A stretch of DNA of 64,000 nucleotides from Candidatus Freyarchaeota archaeon (GTDB taxonomy: Archaea; Asgardarchaeota; Jordiarchaeia; Jordiarchaeales; Jordiarchaeaceae): positions 60,950-124,949 of the forward strand of contig JAUQZE010000029.1 of NCBI GenBank assembly GCA_030587365.1, read 5' to 3'. The position numbers and the translations under genes are program-made. The notes under the pieces are model-generated. The model was given only the letters and a program-made list of their open reading frames with translations, was not told the DNA's origin and searched no databases. Position 1 is the first letter of the stretch. Every line of letters starts with the position of its first letter. Below are positions 23,578-33,241 of this stretch, piece after piece.

Positions 23578-24576
23578 ATGGAAAAGACCCAACGATTATA
23601 CGTAGAGGAAACACGCCCCCCAATTTCCGATTCCTTATACAACACAATAGCTGCGCACAGAAAACTTTACAGAAAACTCGCTCTCACCGGAGGCGCGGTG
23701 AAGAGGCTCAGAGACACGTTAAAAGCAACTGATATACAAGATATGTTGAGCGGTAAAAAAGGAGAATTAAAACGCCTCGACATCATGCTTGAACTCTACT
23801 GTGATGAGGAGCATGAGAAAAAACTAGTGGACTTTTACAAAAAAACAGTTACAAAAAATAAACCCGAGAAAAACTTTATCCAAACTTTATCCGAAGCCGA
23901 AGAACGAGGAAGTGCTCCTTCCTTCAAGCTGGGACTAAGCTGGAACAATTTCAAATTTAACGTTCAGAAACTTACCGAAGAACTGTACGAAGTAGCGGAA
24001 ACAACTTTCCTCATAAACTTCGAATTAGAACTGGGAAAATCGCTTATCACAGCCACTAACATGGCTTATCCTATAATCGATGAGAAACAAAACTTTTTCC
24101 TAGTGGAGTACATCCCTCCATTTAAAGCCACCTATCCCGATGGAAATGAAAAAACCTTCTCGAAACTCAGCTCACTGATAGAGGATGTGCATGGAAATCC
24201 AAAAGCAATACCCAAACTATATGTAATGGGAAACCAAGGAAAATGGAAACCATTAATAACTTTCGCGTGGCAATTCGAAGACGGACTAATAAAAATAAAA
24301 ATTCCCTCTGACGATGGAAAAACCGAAGAGAAAGAGTTCATAATGAATCCCTTCACTGGCGACATAGAGATAATCAAGGGACAAATCAAAGTAGAAAAAG
24401 CCAAGAGCCCACCACAATTCAAACCAGAAAGAATATTCTTCTTTGAGCTAGGAGGAGACGAACTCGCAAAGCCAGAACTGAAAGCAGCACCGAAACCAGA
24501 ACCAAAACCAACACCTAAAACTGCACCAAAGCCAGCATCAAAACCAGAGCCGAAAACACCGAAAAAGAAATCATGA
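23578..24576 (+). CDS. Unknown protein with Pro/Lys-rich C-terminal tail
   Basis: A 332-residue soluble protein I do not recognise. Residues 1-110 are helical and charged. Residues about 130-290 look beta-rich (FLINFELELGKSLITATNMAYPII, FAWQFEDGLIKIKIPSDDGK). The last 40 residues are a low-complexity tail of Pro, Lys, Ala and Glu (PKPEPKPTPKTAPKP). No signal peptide, metal site or catalytic motif is visible. Tails of this type usually act as flexible tethers. It stands alone. Confidence 0.75.
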   Translation: MEKTQRLYVEETRPPISDSLYNTIAAHRKLYRKLALTGGAVKRLRDTLKATDIQDMLSGKKGELKRLDIMLELYCDEEHEKKLVDFYKKTVTKNKPEKNFIQTLSEAEERGSAPSFKLGLSWNNFKFNVQKLTEELYEVAETTFLINFELELGKSLITATNMAYPIIDEKQNFFLVEYIPPFKATYPDGNEKTFSKLSSLIEDVHGNPKAIPKLYVMGNQGKWKPLITFAWQFEDGLIKIKIPSDDGKTEEKEFIMNPFTGDIEIIKGQIKVEKAKSPPQFKPERIFFFELGGDELAKPELKAAPKPEPKPTPKTAPKPASKPEPKTPKKKS

Positions 24577-24665
24577 GAAGAGTATCCTACTCTCCCAATA
24601 AAGAGAATATAATACTCTCACGAGTACAGTTTAGAATAAACTTTTTGTGACTTTAGTCAAGCCGC

Positions 24666-25118
24666 CTACTCCTTGAACCACTGCGAATCCAAATACTCGT
24701 CTATGTCCAAACTTATCCACTCATTTTTTTCCCCATAAAGTTGCTTTTCATGCAAAACTCTCACAAAGCTTATCGACCTACAGGTAAAGCAATAAACCTC
24801 AAACACCATTCCCTCAACTATCTCAAACCAAACCTCTTCCCTATCGCTGACCATTCCTCTCTCGATGCTAAGTTTTATTATTTCACCGTTGAGAGCCAAG
24901 TGCTTCTTAATAATCGACTCTACAACGCTAGAGATTTGCGAAACGAATTCGTAGAGCTCTGATTTCTCTTTTAAATAAATATTGGTGGTAACAATAACCG
25001 CATTTCCTTTTTCTTTCCGCTTAAACTTCAAACTCTCAGATAACCTCAAATCCCCATTCAAAACATCTTTGATCCCAGCGCTAATCTCACTGCTCAAAAA
25101 ACCATGTTTCTGATCCAT
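24666..25118 (-). CDS. Hypothetical protein
   Basis: About 150 residues from ATG 25118, which GGTGGT precedes closely. It reads as an alpha/beta protein with the strands NAVIVTTNIYL and EIIKLSIERGM and a C-terminal part rich in aromatics and paired cysteines (VYCFTCRSISFVRV). Only one CxxC is present, so a structural zinc site would need a partner chain. The function is unknown. Confidence 0.65.
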   Translation of the reverse strand: MDQKHGFLSSEISAGIKDVLNGDLRLSESLKFKRKEKGNAVIVTTNIYLKEKSELYEFVSQISSVVESIIKKHLALNGEIIKLSIERGMVSDREEVWFEIVEGMVFEVYCFTCRSISFVRVLHEKQLYGEKNEWISLDIDEYLDSQWFKE

Positions 25119-25298
25119 AAGACCACCATGCAATTAATCTCTATACAGCAAAGCCATAAATTCTAACATTATTCTATTAAAATAATCTAACTGACTCAAA
25201 GATTAACAGCTCCTATCACATACCTCAAAAAGTTATTAAGCAAACCCCACCTTCTGGTAAAAATAAAAAGAGAAACACATCAACTCGGAGGTCACAGC

Positions 25299-26096
25299 TT
25301 GGGTCTAAAAGTCGCTATTTGTGGAAAAGGCGGAGTAGGAAAAACCACTGTGGCTGGAAGTTTAGCGCGCCTTTTTGGTAGAGAAGGATTAAAAGTGTTT
25401 GCAATCGACGCGGATCCCAGTATGAATCTTTACAAGGCGCTGGGTGTTTCCCGCGAAACCATGAAGAAGGTAACCCCCATCTCTGAGATGAATGAACTTG
25501 TTGAGGAACGTACAGGCGCAAAGCCGGGTTCCTCGGGAGGCGTCTTCGTACTCAACCCCAAGGTATCTGATATCCCGGACCGCTTCAAGGTCACAGGCCC
25601 GGATGGAGTCCAGTTGCTGGTAATGGGTACGGTCACACAACCAAGTGGAGGATGTATGTGTCCGAGTAACGCCCTCATAAGAGCCCTAATGTCTCATATA
25701 GTGCTTAAAAGAGATGAAATAGTGGTTCTCGACATGGAGGCTGGAATAGAGCACCTGGGACGGGGGACAGCTAAAGGCGTAGATGCCATGTTAATAGTTG
25801 TGGAGCCTGGGTCACGTTCCCTAGATCTTGCTAAAAGGATCAAAGAGCTTGCGGAGGGATTAGGTGTTAAAAAGCTCTTCATAGTTGGAAATAAAGTTTC
25901 TGACGATGAGGAGGTTAAATTTTTGCAGAAGGCGAGCAGGGAATTGGGACTTGAACTCATCGCCGTAATCCCCTATGATCGAGAAATAATCAAAGCTGAT
26001 TTGCACGATGCATCACCGTTAGATGTCTCTCCTGACTCTGCATCCATAAAACAAATCATAAAAATAAAAGAAAGACTAGAAAAGGAGTTAGCCTAA
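25299..26096 (+). CDS. cooC: CooC-type ATPase for CO dehydrogenase maturation
   Basis: A 265-residue MinD/NifH-type ATPase. The deviant Walker A GKGGVGKTT is at residues 8-16, ADPSMNLYKALG follows, and the dimer-interface metal-binding pair is in GGCMCPSNALIRAL. LDMEAGIEHLGRGTAKGVD is the switch region typical of CooC rather than MinD. CooC inserts nickel into the C-cluster of CO dehydrogenase. This implies that the organism makes CODH, consistent with the methylene-tetrahydropterin dehydrogenase at 30.9 kb. TTG start with GGAGG upstream. Confidence 0.9.
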   Translation: MGLKVAICGKGGVGKTTVAGSLARLFGREGLKVFAIDADPSMNLYKALGVSRETMKKVTPISEMNELVEERTGAKPGSSGGVFVLNPKVSDIPDRFKVTGPDGVQLLVMGTVTQPSGGCMCPSNALIRALMSHIVLKRDEIVVLDMEAGIEHLGRGTAKGVDAMLIVVEPGSRSLDLAKRIKELAEGLGVKKLFIVGNKVSDDEEVKFLQKASRELGLELIAVIPYDREIIKADLHDASPLDVSPDSASIKQIIKIKERLEKELA

Positions 26097-26126
26097 CTTC
26101 AATCGAACTTAGAAACCAATCAAAAT

Positions 26127-26654
26127 CTAGAAATATTTTTTCGCTATCTCCTGAATTGCTTTTTTAACATTTTCTCGAGCTCCTGACACAACGGCCACTC
26201 TCTCCTCCTCCAATTCTATGCCGACTTTGTACTTCTTGGCGACACGCATCAACTCTGATTCTGGTATTACTCTATCAAACCTAATACGCACAAAGTCCGA
26301 ACCGCTGTCTCTAGGCACTCCCTTAACAAAAGTCTTTTTACGCTGGGGTGGAGGACTCAGTGGGGCCTCATCAATTTTCTTCTTCCATAGAGCAACATAG
26401 TCCTCACCCAATTCCTGAGCTCTAGCAAACAGTGCGGCTTTTACATTATTCAGAGTTACCTCTAAATCCACAAGATAATCCTTATGTGTGTGCGCTTCCC
26501 CCTCCGTGGACCCCTTGTAATGCGTAATTATGAAACGTGTATACCTTAAATTCTCAAAGACAATGATAGGAACCCGTATCTTTCTAGATTTCAGATCGCC
26601 GAGCATCTCGTTGAGAATATACCACTCACTCTCCAAAGCCGATAAATTTTCCAT
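26127..26654 (-). CDS. DUF2096-like archaeal protein, unknown function
   Basis: About 175 residues from ATG 26654 (GGGTAGGA upstream). The N-terminal helical part (WYILNEMLGDLKSRKIRVP and EVTLNNVKAALFARAQELGEDY) is followed by a Pro-rich linker and a small alpha/beta domain (DFVRIRFDRVIPESELMRVA, then VGIELEEERVAVVSGA). It resembles archaeal DUF2096 proteins from memory of that family; this could not be searched. No catalytic motif is seen. Confidence 0.65.
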   Translation of the reverse strand: MENLSALESEWYILNEMLGDLKSRKIRVPIIVFENLRYTRFIITHYKGSTEGEAHTHKDYLVDLEVTLNNVKAALFARAQELGEDYVALWKKKIDEAPLSPPPQRKKTFVKGVPRDSGSDFVRIRFDRVIPESELMRVAKKYKVGIELEEERVAVVSGARENVKKAIQEIAKKYF

Positions 26655-26825
26655 TCCTACCCAAATCCTCAACAAGCTTTACAAACAACACCAATAAACC
26701 CTAACTCACTCTTTCTTAAATTTCTATTTTTATTAACCCCCTCCAAACAATAAATTTAAGAAATTACTCTCCAATATTTCACGACACAAGTCAAGTCAGA
26801 TTACCAAATTAACTGGGTGAATTAA

Positions 26826-27596
26826 TTGAAACACCAACGAATAAGCTTCAAAAGTGATGGAATAACCCTCGTTGGTGATCTCTTGATACCATCCTCACCA
26901 CATGAGCCTCCTCTTCCTGCCGTCTGCTTTCTCCATGGATTCCCAGGCGACGCGAATAAAATCGAAATTGGCTTGAACCTAGCGAAAATGGGCTATGTTT
27001 ACTTGTGCTTTGATTTCCGGGGGCATCGAGAAAGTATGTCTCCTGGTTTTGAGGGACCATTCAGTTTTAAGGGGGAGATAACTGATTGCAGAAATGCTAT
27101 AAATTATCTTACCGAACTCGACTTTGTGGACAAATCCCGTATAGGCCTCTACGGGGAAAGCATGGGTGGTGGTGTGGCTATTTGTTTCGCAGCTGAAGAT
27201 AATCGGGTTAAAGCGGTGGCAGTAAGAGCCCCTGTTTTTGATACAGAGCTGATGTTTAATCACCCTATGTTCGAAATGACTATCAACTCTATGGAATACT
27301 TTCTTCCCGGGGAAGTTGTAGGTCTAACTTATCCTAATTTGCTCTCTCTTCTTAGAGAGGAGGCTAAAGAGTACAACCCTATCAAACTCGTGCATAAGAT
27401 TTCTCCGAAGCCCCTTCTTATTGTAGCGGGAGCTCAGGATGAATTAATCCCCCTAGAAGGTGTCAAAGCCTTATATGAGAAGGCTGAGGAACCAAAAGAA
27501 CTAATAGTTCTCCAAGCGGACCACAACCTTACTCTACCCTCCATTAGAAAAAGCGCATTCAAAACTATAGTAGATTGGCTTGTTAGTCATGTCTAA
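26826..27596 (+). CDS. Alpha/beta hydrolase
   Basis: A 256-residue serine hydrolase of unknown substrate. The oxyanion loop is FLHGFPGDANK, the nucleophile elbow GLYGESMGGGVA (Ser near 118), the acid GAQDELIP and the base in QADHNLTLP. A short insertion between the core strands (residues 145-180) forms the lid. TTG 26826 follows GGGTGA. There is no signal peptide, so it acts in the cytoplasm. A dipeptidyl-peptidase-like or esterase role is possible. Confidence 0.85.
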   Translation: MKHQRISFKSDGITLVGDLLIPSSPHEPPLPAVCFLHGFPGDANKIEIGLNLAKMGYVYLCFDFRGHRESMSPGFEGPFSFKGEITDCRNAINYLTELDFVDKSRIGLYGESMGGGVAICFAAEDNRVKAVAVRAPVFDTELMFNHPMFEMTINSMEYFLPGEVVGLTYPNLLSLLREEAKEYNPIKLVHKISPKPLLIVAGAQDELIPLEGVKALYEKAEEPKELIVLQADHNLTLPSIRKSAFKTIVDWLVSHV

Positions 27597-27628
27597 CTAT
27601 TATTAAGTTAGCTTCCACCCACTTTTCC

Positions 27629-28180
27629 CTAGAAGTCGATGCCTTTTCTGGCTTGCAATCCTTGGGTGACAAAGGGGTGTTTTACCATTCTCATCTCGGT
27701 TACTAGGTCAGCTATTTCTAGTAGTTTGGGGTGCATGTATCTACCGGTAAGAATAATTTCCATAAGCGGCGGCTTTTTTTTCAACATTTCAACAACATCT
27801 TTGACGTTTATTAACCCCATATCAATGGCTACTCCTACCTCGTCGAGAATGAGAACGTCGTACTCGTCTTCTTCGATTGTTTTTTTGGCTAACTCTAATG
27901 CCTCTTTTGCCTGTTCTATGTCCACTTTTTCTGGCTCGGCGATTATTTCCGGTCTTCCGAACTGTGTTATTTTGATGTTGGGATAATTCTTAGAGGCTTT
28001 TATCTCTCCGTAATTTACTTCCCCTTTCATGAATTGGATCATGTGTACCTTAAACCCGTGTCCTGTGGCACGAAAGGCTAGTCCCAGCGAAGCTGTGGTT
28101 TTACCTTTTCCAGTTCCGTAGTAAACCTGAATTATTCCCTTAGTTAGTCTTTGCCGCAAGGTTATTGTTCTACTCCTCAA
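27629..28180 (-). CDS. cobO: Corrinoid adenosyltransferase, CobA/CobO type
   Basis: A 183-residue P-loop protein that transfers adenosyl from ATP to Co(I) corrinoids to make adenosylcobalamin. Seen are YYGTGKGKTTASLGLAFRA, MIQFMKGEVNYGE, VLILDEVGVAIDMGLI and ILTGRYMHPKLLEIADLVTEM. Its start overlaps the end of meaB by 11 bases. The pairing makes sense: the product is the cofactor of the mutase that MeaB protects. Confidence 0.93.
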   Translation of the reverse strand: MRSRTITLRQRLTKGIIQVYYGTGKGKTTASLGLAFRATGHGFKVHMIQFMKGEVNYGEIKASKNYPNIKITQFGRPEIIAEPEKVDIEQAKEALELAKKTIEEDEYDVLILDEVGVAIDMGLINVKDVVEMLKKKPPLMEIILTGRYMHPKLLEIADLVTEMRMVKHPFVTQGLQARKGIDF

Positions 28181-29195
28181 ATTTCTTGATAATTGGCTTT
28201 AAAAGCTTGCTGGCAGCTGAGTAAAGATTCTCTTCTCTTGAGTAAACTTTATCCACAAGCTTTTCAATCTCTTTATCTTCGTTGAGGTATTTGTATACGT
28301 ATTCCTGAACTAGGGATTCCACAATATCCTTAATCTTTTTCTCAATATGTTTTCTGCGTCTTTCTTCAATTACACCTGATAACTCAATATGCTTTCTATG
28401 TTCCTCAATAGCCTCCAACAGCTCGCTGATTCCCACGCCGTCAGTAGCTATTGTGCTGAGTACAGGTGGGCGCCAACCGGTTTGCCTAGTGTAAGAATCA
28501 AGTGCCATCTCCAGTTGGAGTGCCAGTTTGTCGCCATCCAAATCCGCTTTGTTTACTACCATTATGTCACCGATTTCCATAATTCCTGCTTTCTGAGCCT
28601 GTATGGAATCACCCGCCCCAGGCATAAATACGCAAACTATGGTATCCGCGATTTTTATAACGTCGACTTCGGCTTGCCCGGCTCCCACAGTTTCGATGAT
28701 TATGTAATCTTTACCATAAGCGTCAAACACCGTGGCAATATCGTAGGTGGCCTTGGAGAGTCCACCCGACATTCCTCTAGATGCTACGCTGCGAATGAAT
28801 ATCTCGGGGTCAGAAGTAATTTCTCTCATCCTAACTCTGTCCCCTAGGAAAGCCCCTCCACTGAAAGGACTGGAAGGATCTATAGAAATTATACCCACGG
28901 TCTTCCCTCTATTCCTCATCTCTTGAGCTAACTTGCAAATCAATGTGCTTTTTCCCGCGCCCGGAGATCCGGTGATGCCCACAATGTAGGCGTTTCCCGT
29001 GTTCTTATATAAAATATCAAAAATTTCCTTGGCTCTTCCCGGCTCATTCTCCACAATTGTAATAATTTTTGCCAGTGCCATACGATCCTTTTCAAAAAAC
29101 TTTGAGACGAGTTCCTGTATATCATCTTCTCTGCGCATTGAACAACCATCCAAGATTTCATTTATTATTCTCTGGCTAAAGACCTTAGGGTTCAA
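28170..29195 (-). CDS. meaB: Methylmalonyl-CoA mutase-associated GTPase MeaB
   Basis: A 341-residue G3E GTPase chaperone for adenosylcobalamin-dependent acyl-CoA mutase. Seen are GITGSPGAGKSTLICKL near residue 75, GIISIDPSSPFSGGAFLGD, GMSGGLSKATYDIATVF, IIETVGAGQAEVDV and MVVNKADLDGD. The N- and C-terminal helical extensions are typical. No mutase gene is in the window, so it must be elsewhere. It is co-transcribed with the adenosyltransferase. Confidence 0.95.
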   Translation of the reverse strand: MNPKVFSQRIINEILDGCSMRREDDIQELVSKFFEKDRMALAKIITIVENEPGRAKEIFDILYKNTGNAYIVGITGSPGAGKSTLICKLAQEMRNRGKTVGIISIDPSSPFSGGAFLGDRVRMREITSDPEIFIRSVASRGMSGGLSKATYDIATVFDAYGKDYIIIETVGAGQAEVDVIKIADTIVCVFMPGAGDSIQAQKAGIMEIGDIMVVNKADLDGDKLALQLEMALDSYTRQTGWRPPVLSTIATDGVGISELLEAIEEHRKHIELSGVIEERRRKHIEKKIKDIVESLVQEYVYKYLNEDKEIEKLVDKVYSREENLYSAASKLLKPIIKKFEE

Positions 29196-29315
29196 GTAGC
29201 CGATGTTAACCTACCTATATATTATTTACTCAAAAGAGAATCTTGAAAACCGGCTTAAATTTGAGCTATCCTTTATCATAATTATGATAAAGTATTGTTT
29301 TCTTAAAAACGAGTT

Positions 29316-29720
29316 CTAAAAGTAAAAATGAATCTCAAAAGGATAACCTGCCGATTTTGGAGATTTTTTCTCCAAATCTTTAAGTAATAGATAAGTTTCA
29401 GGGTAGGCATTCAATGCTTTAATTTCCTCCACATCGAACCATTTGATCCTTAAAGCGCCCTCCCCTACTTTTTTTACAATCTTAGCTCTAAACACAAAAA
29501 ACAGATTATAATCCTCCTTCCTTAACTCGTACACCCTCGCTAAGCCGGTGATATGAACTTGGTATCCTGTTTCCTCCCTAATTTCTCTCTCCGCGGCTTC
29601 TATCACCCTTTCACCCTTCTCCACTTTCCCACCAGGAATCGCCCACAATTTGTTCTCCTTCACCAGAAGCACTCTACCCTCATCATCCCTCATAACCACA
29701 GTGGCGATTACAATAACCAT
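29316..29720 (-). CDS. Nudix hydrolase
   Basis: A 134-residue protein with a complete Nudix box, GGKVEKGERVIEAAEREIRE followed by ETGY, at residues about 31-55. The substrate of such small enzymes is a nucleoside diphosphate linked to another group and cannot be told from the sequence. The start is clear (MVIVIATVVMRDDEGRVLL). It is a single gene. Confidence 0.9.
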   Translation of the reverse strand: MVIVIATVVMRDDEGRVLLVKENKLWAIPGGKVEKGERVIEAAEREIREETGYQVHITGLARVYELRKEDYNLFFVFRAKIVKKVGEGALRIKWFDVEEIKALNAYPETYLLLKDLEKKSPKSAGYPFEIHFYF

Positions 29721-29845
29721 CTTTAAACAACTCTGTAAAAGTTTAGATATTTTTCAAGTCATTTTATCCAACTTATTAGGTTAATCTTTTATTATTCTTA
29801 TTCCCCTATTTTATTACAATCTTGTAATTTTGGAGAGGCTAACCC

Positions 29846-30787
29846 TTGCAATATGACGTAGTAATCGTTGGAGCGGGACCAGCAGGGCTTTCAGCTGCCG
29901 CCTTTGCCGCAAGGAGAAAACTAAAAACTCTCGTCCTAGAGGCGTCTAGTAGGGTGGGCGGTAAACCAGCAAACGTGTATGGAACCAAAATCGTGGACGA
30001 CTTCATCGGTTTCCCTGAGGGAGTGAAGGGAAAAGAGGTTGGAGAAGCTCTTCTCCGGCAGGCGGAGAAATTTGGAGCGGAAATTAAGTGTAATTCTAGG
30101 GTTTCCAAAGTTTCAATTGAAAACAGCGATAAACTGGTCGAAACAGAGGACGGGGAAACCTACAGAGCTAAGGCGGTCATAATTGCCACCGGCTCCCATT
30201 CTAAGAGCTTTGTGGGAGGCATAGAAGGTGAGATGGAGTTCAAGAATAAGGGCGTGAGTTACGAGCTTACAAATCCTTCCGACCTGAAGAACAAAATAGT
30301 GCTCGTGGCAGGCGGAGGAGCAACCGCCATAGAAACCGCCCTTACGCTGAAAGACATAGCAAAAGAAGTCCACCTCGTCCACAGACGAGATTCCTTCAGA
30401 GCAGACGAGGTACTTGTGGAACAACTAAACAAAAGCAGAGTGGACATAATCTATAACTCCGAAATAATAAAAATTCAAGGAAACAATCTCGTAACAAAAG
30501 TCACTCTTCAAAACAGCAAAACTAAAAATAAAACCGAAATGAGAGTAGACCAAGTAATCTTCTGCTTCGGCGCAATACCGGGCAGCGAAATGTTAAAAGA
30601 CCTACATGTAGAAGTCGACCAAAATGGTATAATCAAGGTCGACTGCGATCAAAAAACAAATGTAACAGGAATATACGCCGCCGGAGATGTAGCAGGTGGA
30701 GCTATGAGAATCTCAACCTCAATAGGCGAAGGAATCAAGGCAGCCCTCAATGCATACAAATACATTAGACAACCATACTGGACCTAA
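29846..30787 (+). CDS. FAD/NAD(P)-dependent reductase, TrxB-like fold without redox cysteines
   Basis: A 313-residue flavoprotein with FAD motif VVIVGAGPAGLSAAAFAARR at the N-terminus, NADPH motif LVAGGGATAIETALTL near residue 150, HRRDSFRAD, and the C-terminal FAD site GIYAAGDVAGGAMR. Where thioredoxin reductase has CATC, this protein has SYELTNPSD, so it cannot reduce thioredoxin that way. It may be a ferredoxin- or flavodoxin-NADP reductase of the TrxR-like group. TTG start with GGAG upstream. Confidence 0.88.
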   Translation: MQYDVVIVGAGPAGLSAAAFAARRKLKTLVLEASSRVGGKPANVYGTKIVDDFIGFPEGVKGKEVGEALLRQAEKFGAEIKCNSRVSKVSIENSDKLVETEDGETYRAKAVIIATGSHSKSFVGGIEGEMEFKNKGVSYELTNPSDLKNKIVLVAGGGATAIETALTLKDIAKEVHLVHRRDSFRADEVLVEQLNKSRVDIIYNSEIIKIQGNNLVTKVTLQNSKTKNKTEMRVDQVIFCFGAIPGSEMLKDLHVEVDQNGIIKVDCDQKTNVTGIYAAGDVAGGAMRISTSIGEGIKAALNAYKYIRQPYWT

Positions 30788-30913
30788 AAACAAATCTCTA
30801 ACATTAACCCATACAACTTTTCTATAACTCCTTAGTTAAGGATGCAAAAATATCGACTCGAGATATTGTTTCTGGCTCTGCAAGGTTAAATAAAGGGTAA
30901 AGACCTAAATACA

Positions 30914-31831
30914 ATGGAAGGAGATGAAAGAACGAAAAAAATACTGATATATTTGAGTGTGGAAAAATACGCTAGTCCTTTTGATTTGTTTCAAGCATAT
31001 GATGCTGTGGATGATCTTATTGTGATACCTTACACTGGAGTCGAAATGGATGATGTTCCAGAACTGATAAATGATACGATTTTCCCTAGACGCCCTAAGG
31101 ACTTAATAAATACAGCGATTTTCATAGGGGGTCATGATGTAGTTAAAGGAGACGAGATAATGGATTCAGCAGTAAAACAAATGTTCGATCCATTCAAGGT
31201 TTCTATCGTTGCAGATCCTGACGGCTCAAATACTACCGCTACAGGTTGTGTTGTTAAAATCAAGGAGGCAATTGAAGCTAAAGGTGAAAAACTAAAAGGA
31301 AAAAGGGCAATAATATTTGCTGGCACCGGTCCGGTTGGGTTGCGTGTAGCGACACTTCTCGTAAGAGAGGGCGTTAAGGTGGCTATTACTTCAAGAAAAA
31401 TAGAGAGGGCCATTGCTGCTGTTGCGAATGTTGAAAAAATCTATCATGCAGAAATTACTCCTTATGAAGTAAAAACTGATAAATACAAAATTGATTATGA
31501 GAGCACAATAAATGCGCTTAGAGAATTCAATCCAAATATTATTGTGACGGCAGGACCACCGGAGATAACTTATGTTAAAAAAGAAACTTGGAATCATTTT
31601 AACGATCTTGAAGTTATGGCAGATGCTAATGCTTATCCTCCCTATGGTATTGAAGGTGTTGATGCAAATGATGATTGTAAAGAAATCGAGAATACAGGAA
31701 AATTAGGCATTGGCGCTCTTCGAATCGGAAGTGTGAAAAACGATTTACAGAAAAAAATTATAAGAAAACTATTCGAGAAGAAGGGAATGGTTATCAGACT
31801 TGAAGACATATATGCCACGGCGTTTGAATAG
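30914..31831 (+). CDS. mtdB: Methylene-tetrahydromethanopterin/folate dehydrogenase, MtdA/MtdB type
   Basis: A 305-residue NADP enzyme that oxidises methylene-H4MPT (or -H4F) to methenyl, a C1 step of the Wood-Ljungdahl pathway. Seen are TAIFIGGHDVVKGDEIM, the pterin-side motif DPDGSNTTATGCVVKI, the Rossmann GTGPVGLRVATLLVREG, and ADANAYPPYGIEGVDAND near the end. It aligns with the Methylobacterium MtdA/MtdB pattern, not the F420-dependent Mtd of methanogens. ATG 30914 starts a monocistronic gene. Confidence 0.88.
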   Translation: MEGDERTKKILIYLSVEKYASPFDLFQAYDAVDDLIVIPYTGVEMDDVPELINDTIFPRRPKDLINTAIFIGGHDVVKGDEIMDSAVKQMFDPFKVSIVADPDGSNTTATGCVVKIKEAIEAKGEKLKGKRAIIFAGTGPVGLRVATLLVREGVKVAITSRKIERAIAAVANVEKIYHAEITPYEVKTDKYKIDYESTINALREFNPNIIVTAGPPEITYVKKETWNHFNDLEVMADANAYPPYGIEGVDANDDCKEIENTGKLGIGALRIGSVKNDLQKKIIRKLFEKKGMVIRLEDIYATAFE

Positions 31832-32006
31832 AGACTTATCTAGGAATACAGACTTTTAATTTTAATAACAACTTGTAAATAATTCTGTGCCGTTTTCGTT
31901 AAAGAACCAAAAAATCTATAACTATAAGTTCTATTTGCAAAAATTTCCAAAATGAGTTAACATATCCTATAAAAAAAATTAAATTTTTAAGGAATGCGGA
32001 AGCGGT

Positions 32007-32954
32007 TCATTTTTTGTCCTTTACCGCTTCACCGTACCACCCGCCTCTGATATACAAGTAGGCGTTTACCGCCGCCGTGGTTCCTTCACCTACTGCTTTA
32101 GCAATCTGGAAGACACCGCCTGTAACGTCTCCAGCCGCGAAAATACCTTCAATGTTTGTTTTCTGCTCTCTATCCACTATTATGTACCCCTCCTTGTCTA
32201 CTTCGACCCCCGCTTCCCTCGCTATTTCACTCATAGGTTTATAACCAACCGCTATGAACACTGCATCAACATCCAACAAACTCTCCTCTCCCGTTTTATT
32301 ATTGAAGAGACGAACCCTCTTTACAACTTTATCCCCTTCAATCTCCTTCACCTCAGTATTCCAATGAATCTTAACCCCCCTCTCATTCAAGACCCTCTTG
32401 TAATAGGCTTCAGCCCTCAGATCATCCCTCCTATGAACCAAATTCACCTCACCCGCAACCTCACTCAGATACAAAGCCTCAGAGCAAGCGGTGTTCCCAC
32501 CACCAACAACAAGCACCCTCTTACCCTTAAAGAGGGGGCCGTCACAAGTCGCACAATAACTAACACCCCTTCCGACAAGCTTTCCTTCCCCAGGCACCCC
32601 AAGCTTGGTGTGTTCACGCCCGGTGGCAATAATAACAGCATCTGCCGTGTAGGTATCCTTTTCTGAAACAATCTTGATTTTCCCACCGTCTCTCTCCATT
32701 TTCTTAACAGGCTCCAAATCATGAATCTCACTCCCACTCTGCTCAGCTTGTTTTCTCATAACATCCATCAGTTCCATTCCCCTAACACTAGTAAATCCCG
32801 GATAGTTTTCAACAATAGCAGCCAAGGCTGCCTGACCACCAGAAACCTTCGCCTCCAAAACCACAGTATCCAAACCAAACCTACCCGCATAAATAGCGGC
32901 GCTCAACCCAGCGGGCCCAGCACCACAAATCAAGAGCTGCTTCTCAACCGACAA
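32007..32954 (-). CDS. trxB: Thioredoxin reductase
   Basis: A 315-residue flavoprotein that passes electrons from NADPH to thioredoxin. Seen are CGAGPAGLSAAIYAGRFGL, the redox-active disulfide CATC in GVSYCATCDGPLF near residue 138, VLVVGGGNTACSEALYL, HRRDDLRAE and GIFAAGDVTGGVFQI. It has everything the paralogue at 29846 lacks. The length is normal and no neighbour is co-oriented. Confidence 0.95.
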   Translation of the reverse strand: MSVEKQLLICGAGPAGLSAAIYAGRFGLDTVVLEAKVSGGQAALAAIVENYPGFTSVRGMELMDVMRKQAEQSGSEIHDLEPVKKMERDGGKIKIVSEKDTYTADAVIIATGREHTKLGVPGEGKLVGRGVSYCATCDGPLFKGKRVLVVGGGNTACSEALYLSEVAGEVNLVHRRDDLRAEAYYKRVLNERGVKIHWNTEVKEIEGDKVVKRVRLFNNKTGEESLLDVDAVFIAVGYKPMSEIAREAGVEVDKEGYIIVDREQKTNIEGIFAAGDVTGGVFQIAKAVGEGTTAAVNAYLYIRGGWYGEAVKDKK

Positions 32955-33089
32955 TCAAAACACCCCAAATCCTTTTGAAAAATAAACTACAATCCATTTC
33001 AACCCCCAAATTAATAAAAATTTTTCATTCCCCGTCCCAAAAGAAAATTTTTCGTGAAAATAACTTCTAAAATTTGAAAAAACACCAAA

Positions 33090-33241
33090 AACACGCCATA
33101 AAAAACTAGCAAACAATATAAACCCAAAAAAAGAAGTAAATAACCAAAGAACAGAAAAATTGGAGAAAAAAGAAAAAGAAAAAAAGGGTGGAGTGGACAA
33201 TGAGCCCCAAACAAGAAGAATACGCATTCAAAGTAATTGTA
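33090..33241 (+). repeat. Direct repeat, upstream copy (promoter plus 5' end of the GTPase gene)
   Basis: About 150 bases, from the AAAACACGC region through the A-rich leader and GGGTGGAGTGGAC to the first ~14 codons of the GTPase, nearly identical to 36030-36176. Differences are mostly in A-run lengths. The copy stops abruptly after the codons for AFKVIV. Confidence 0.9.
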
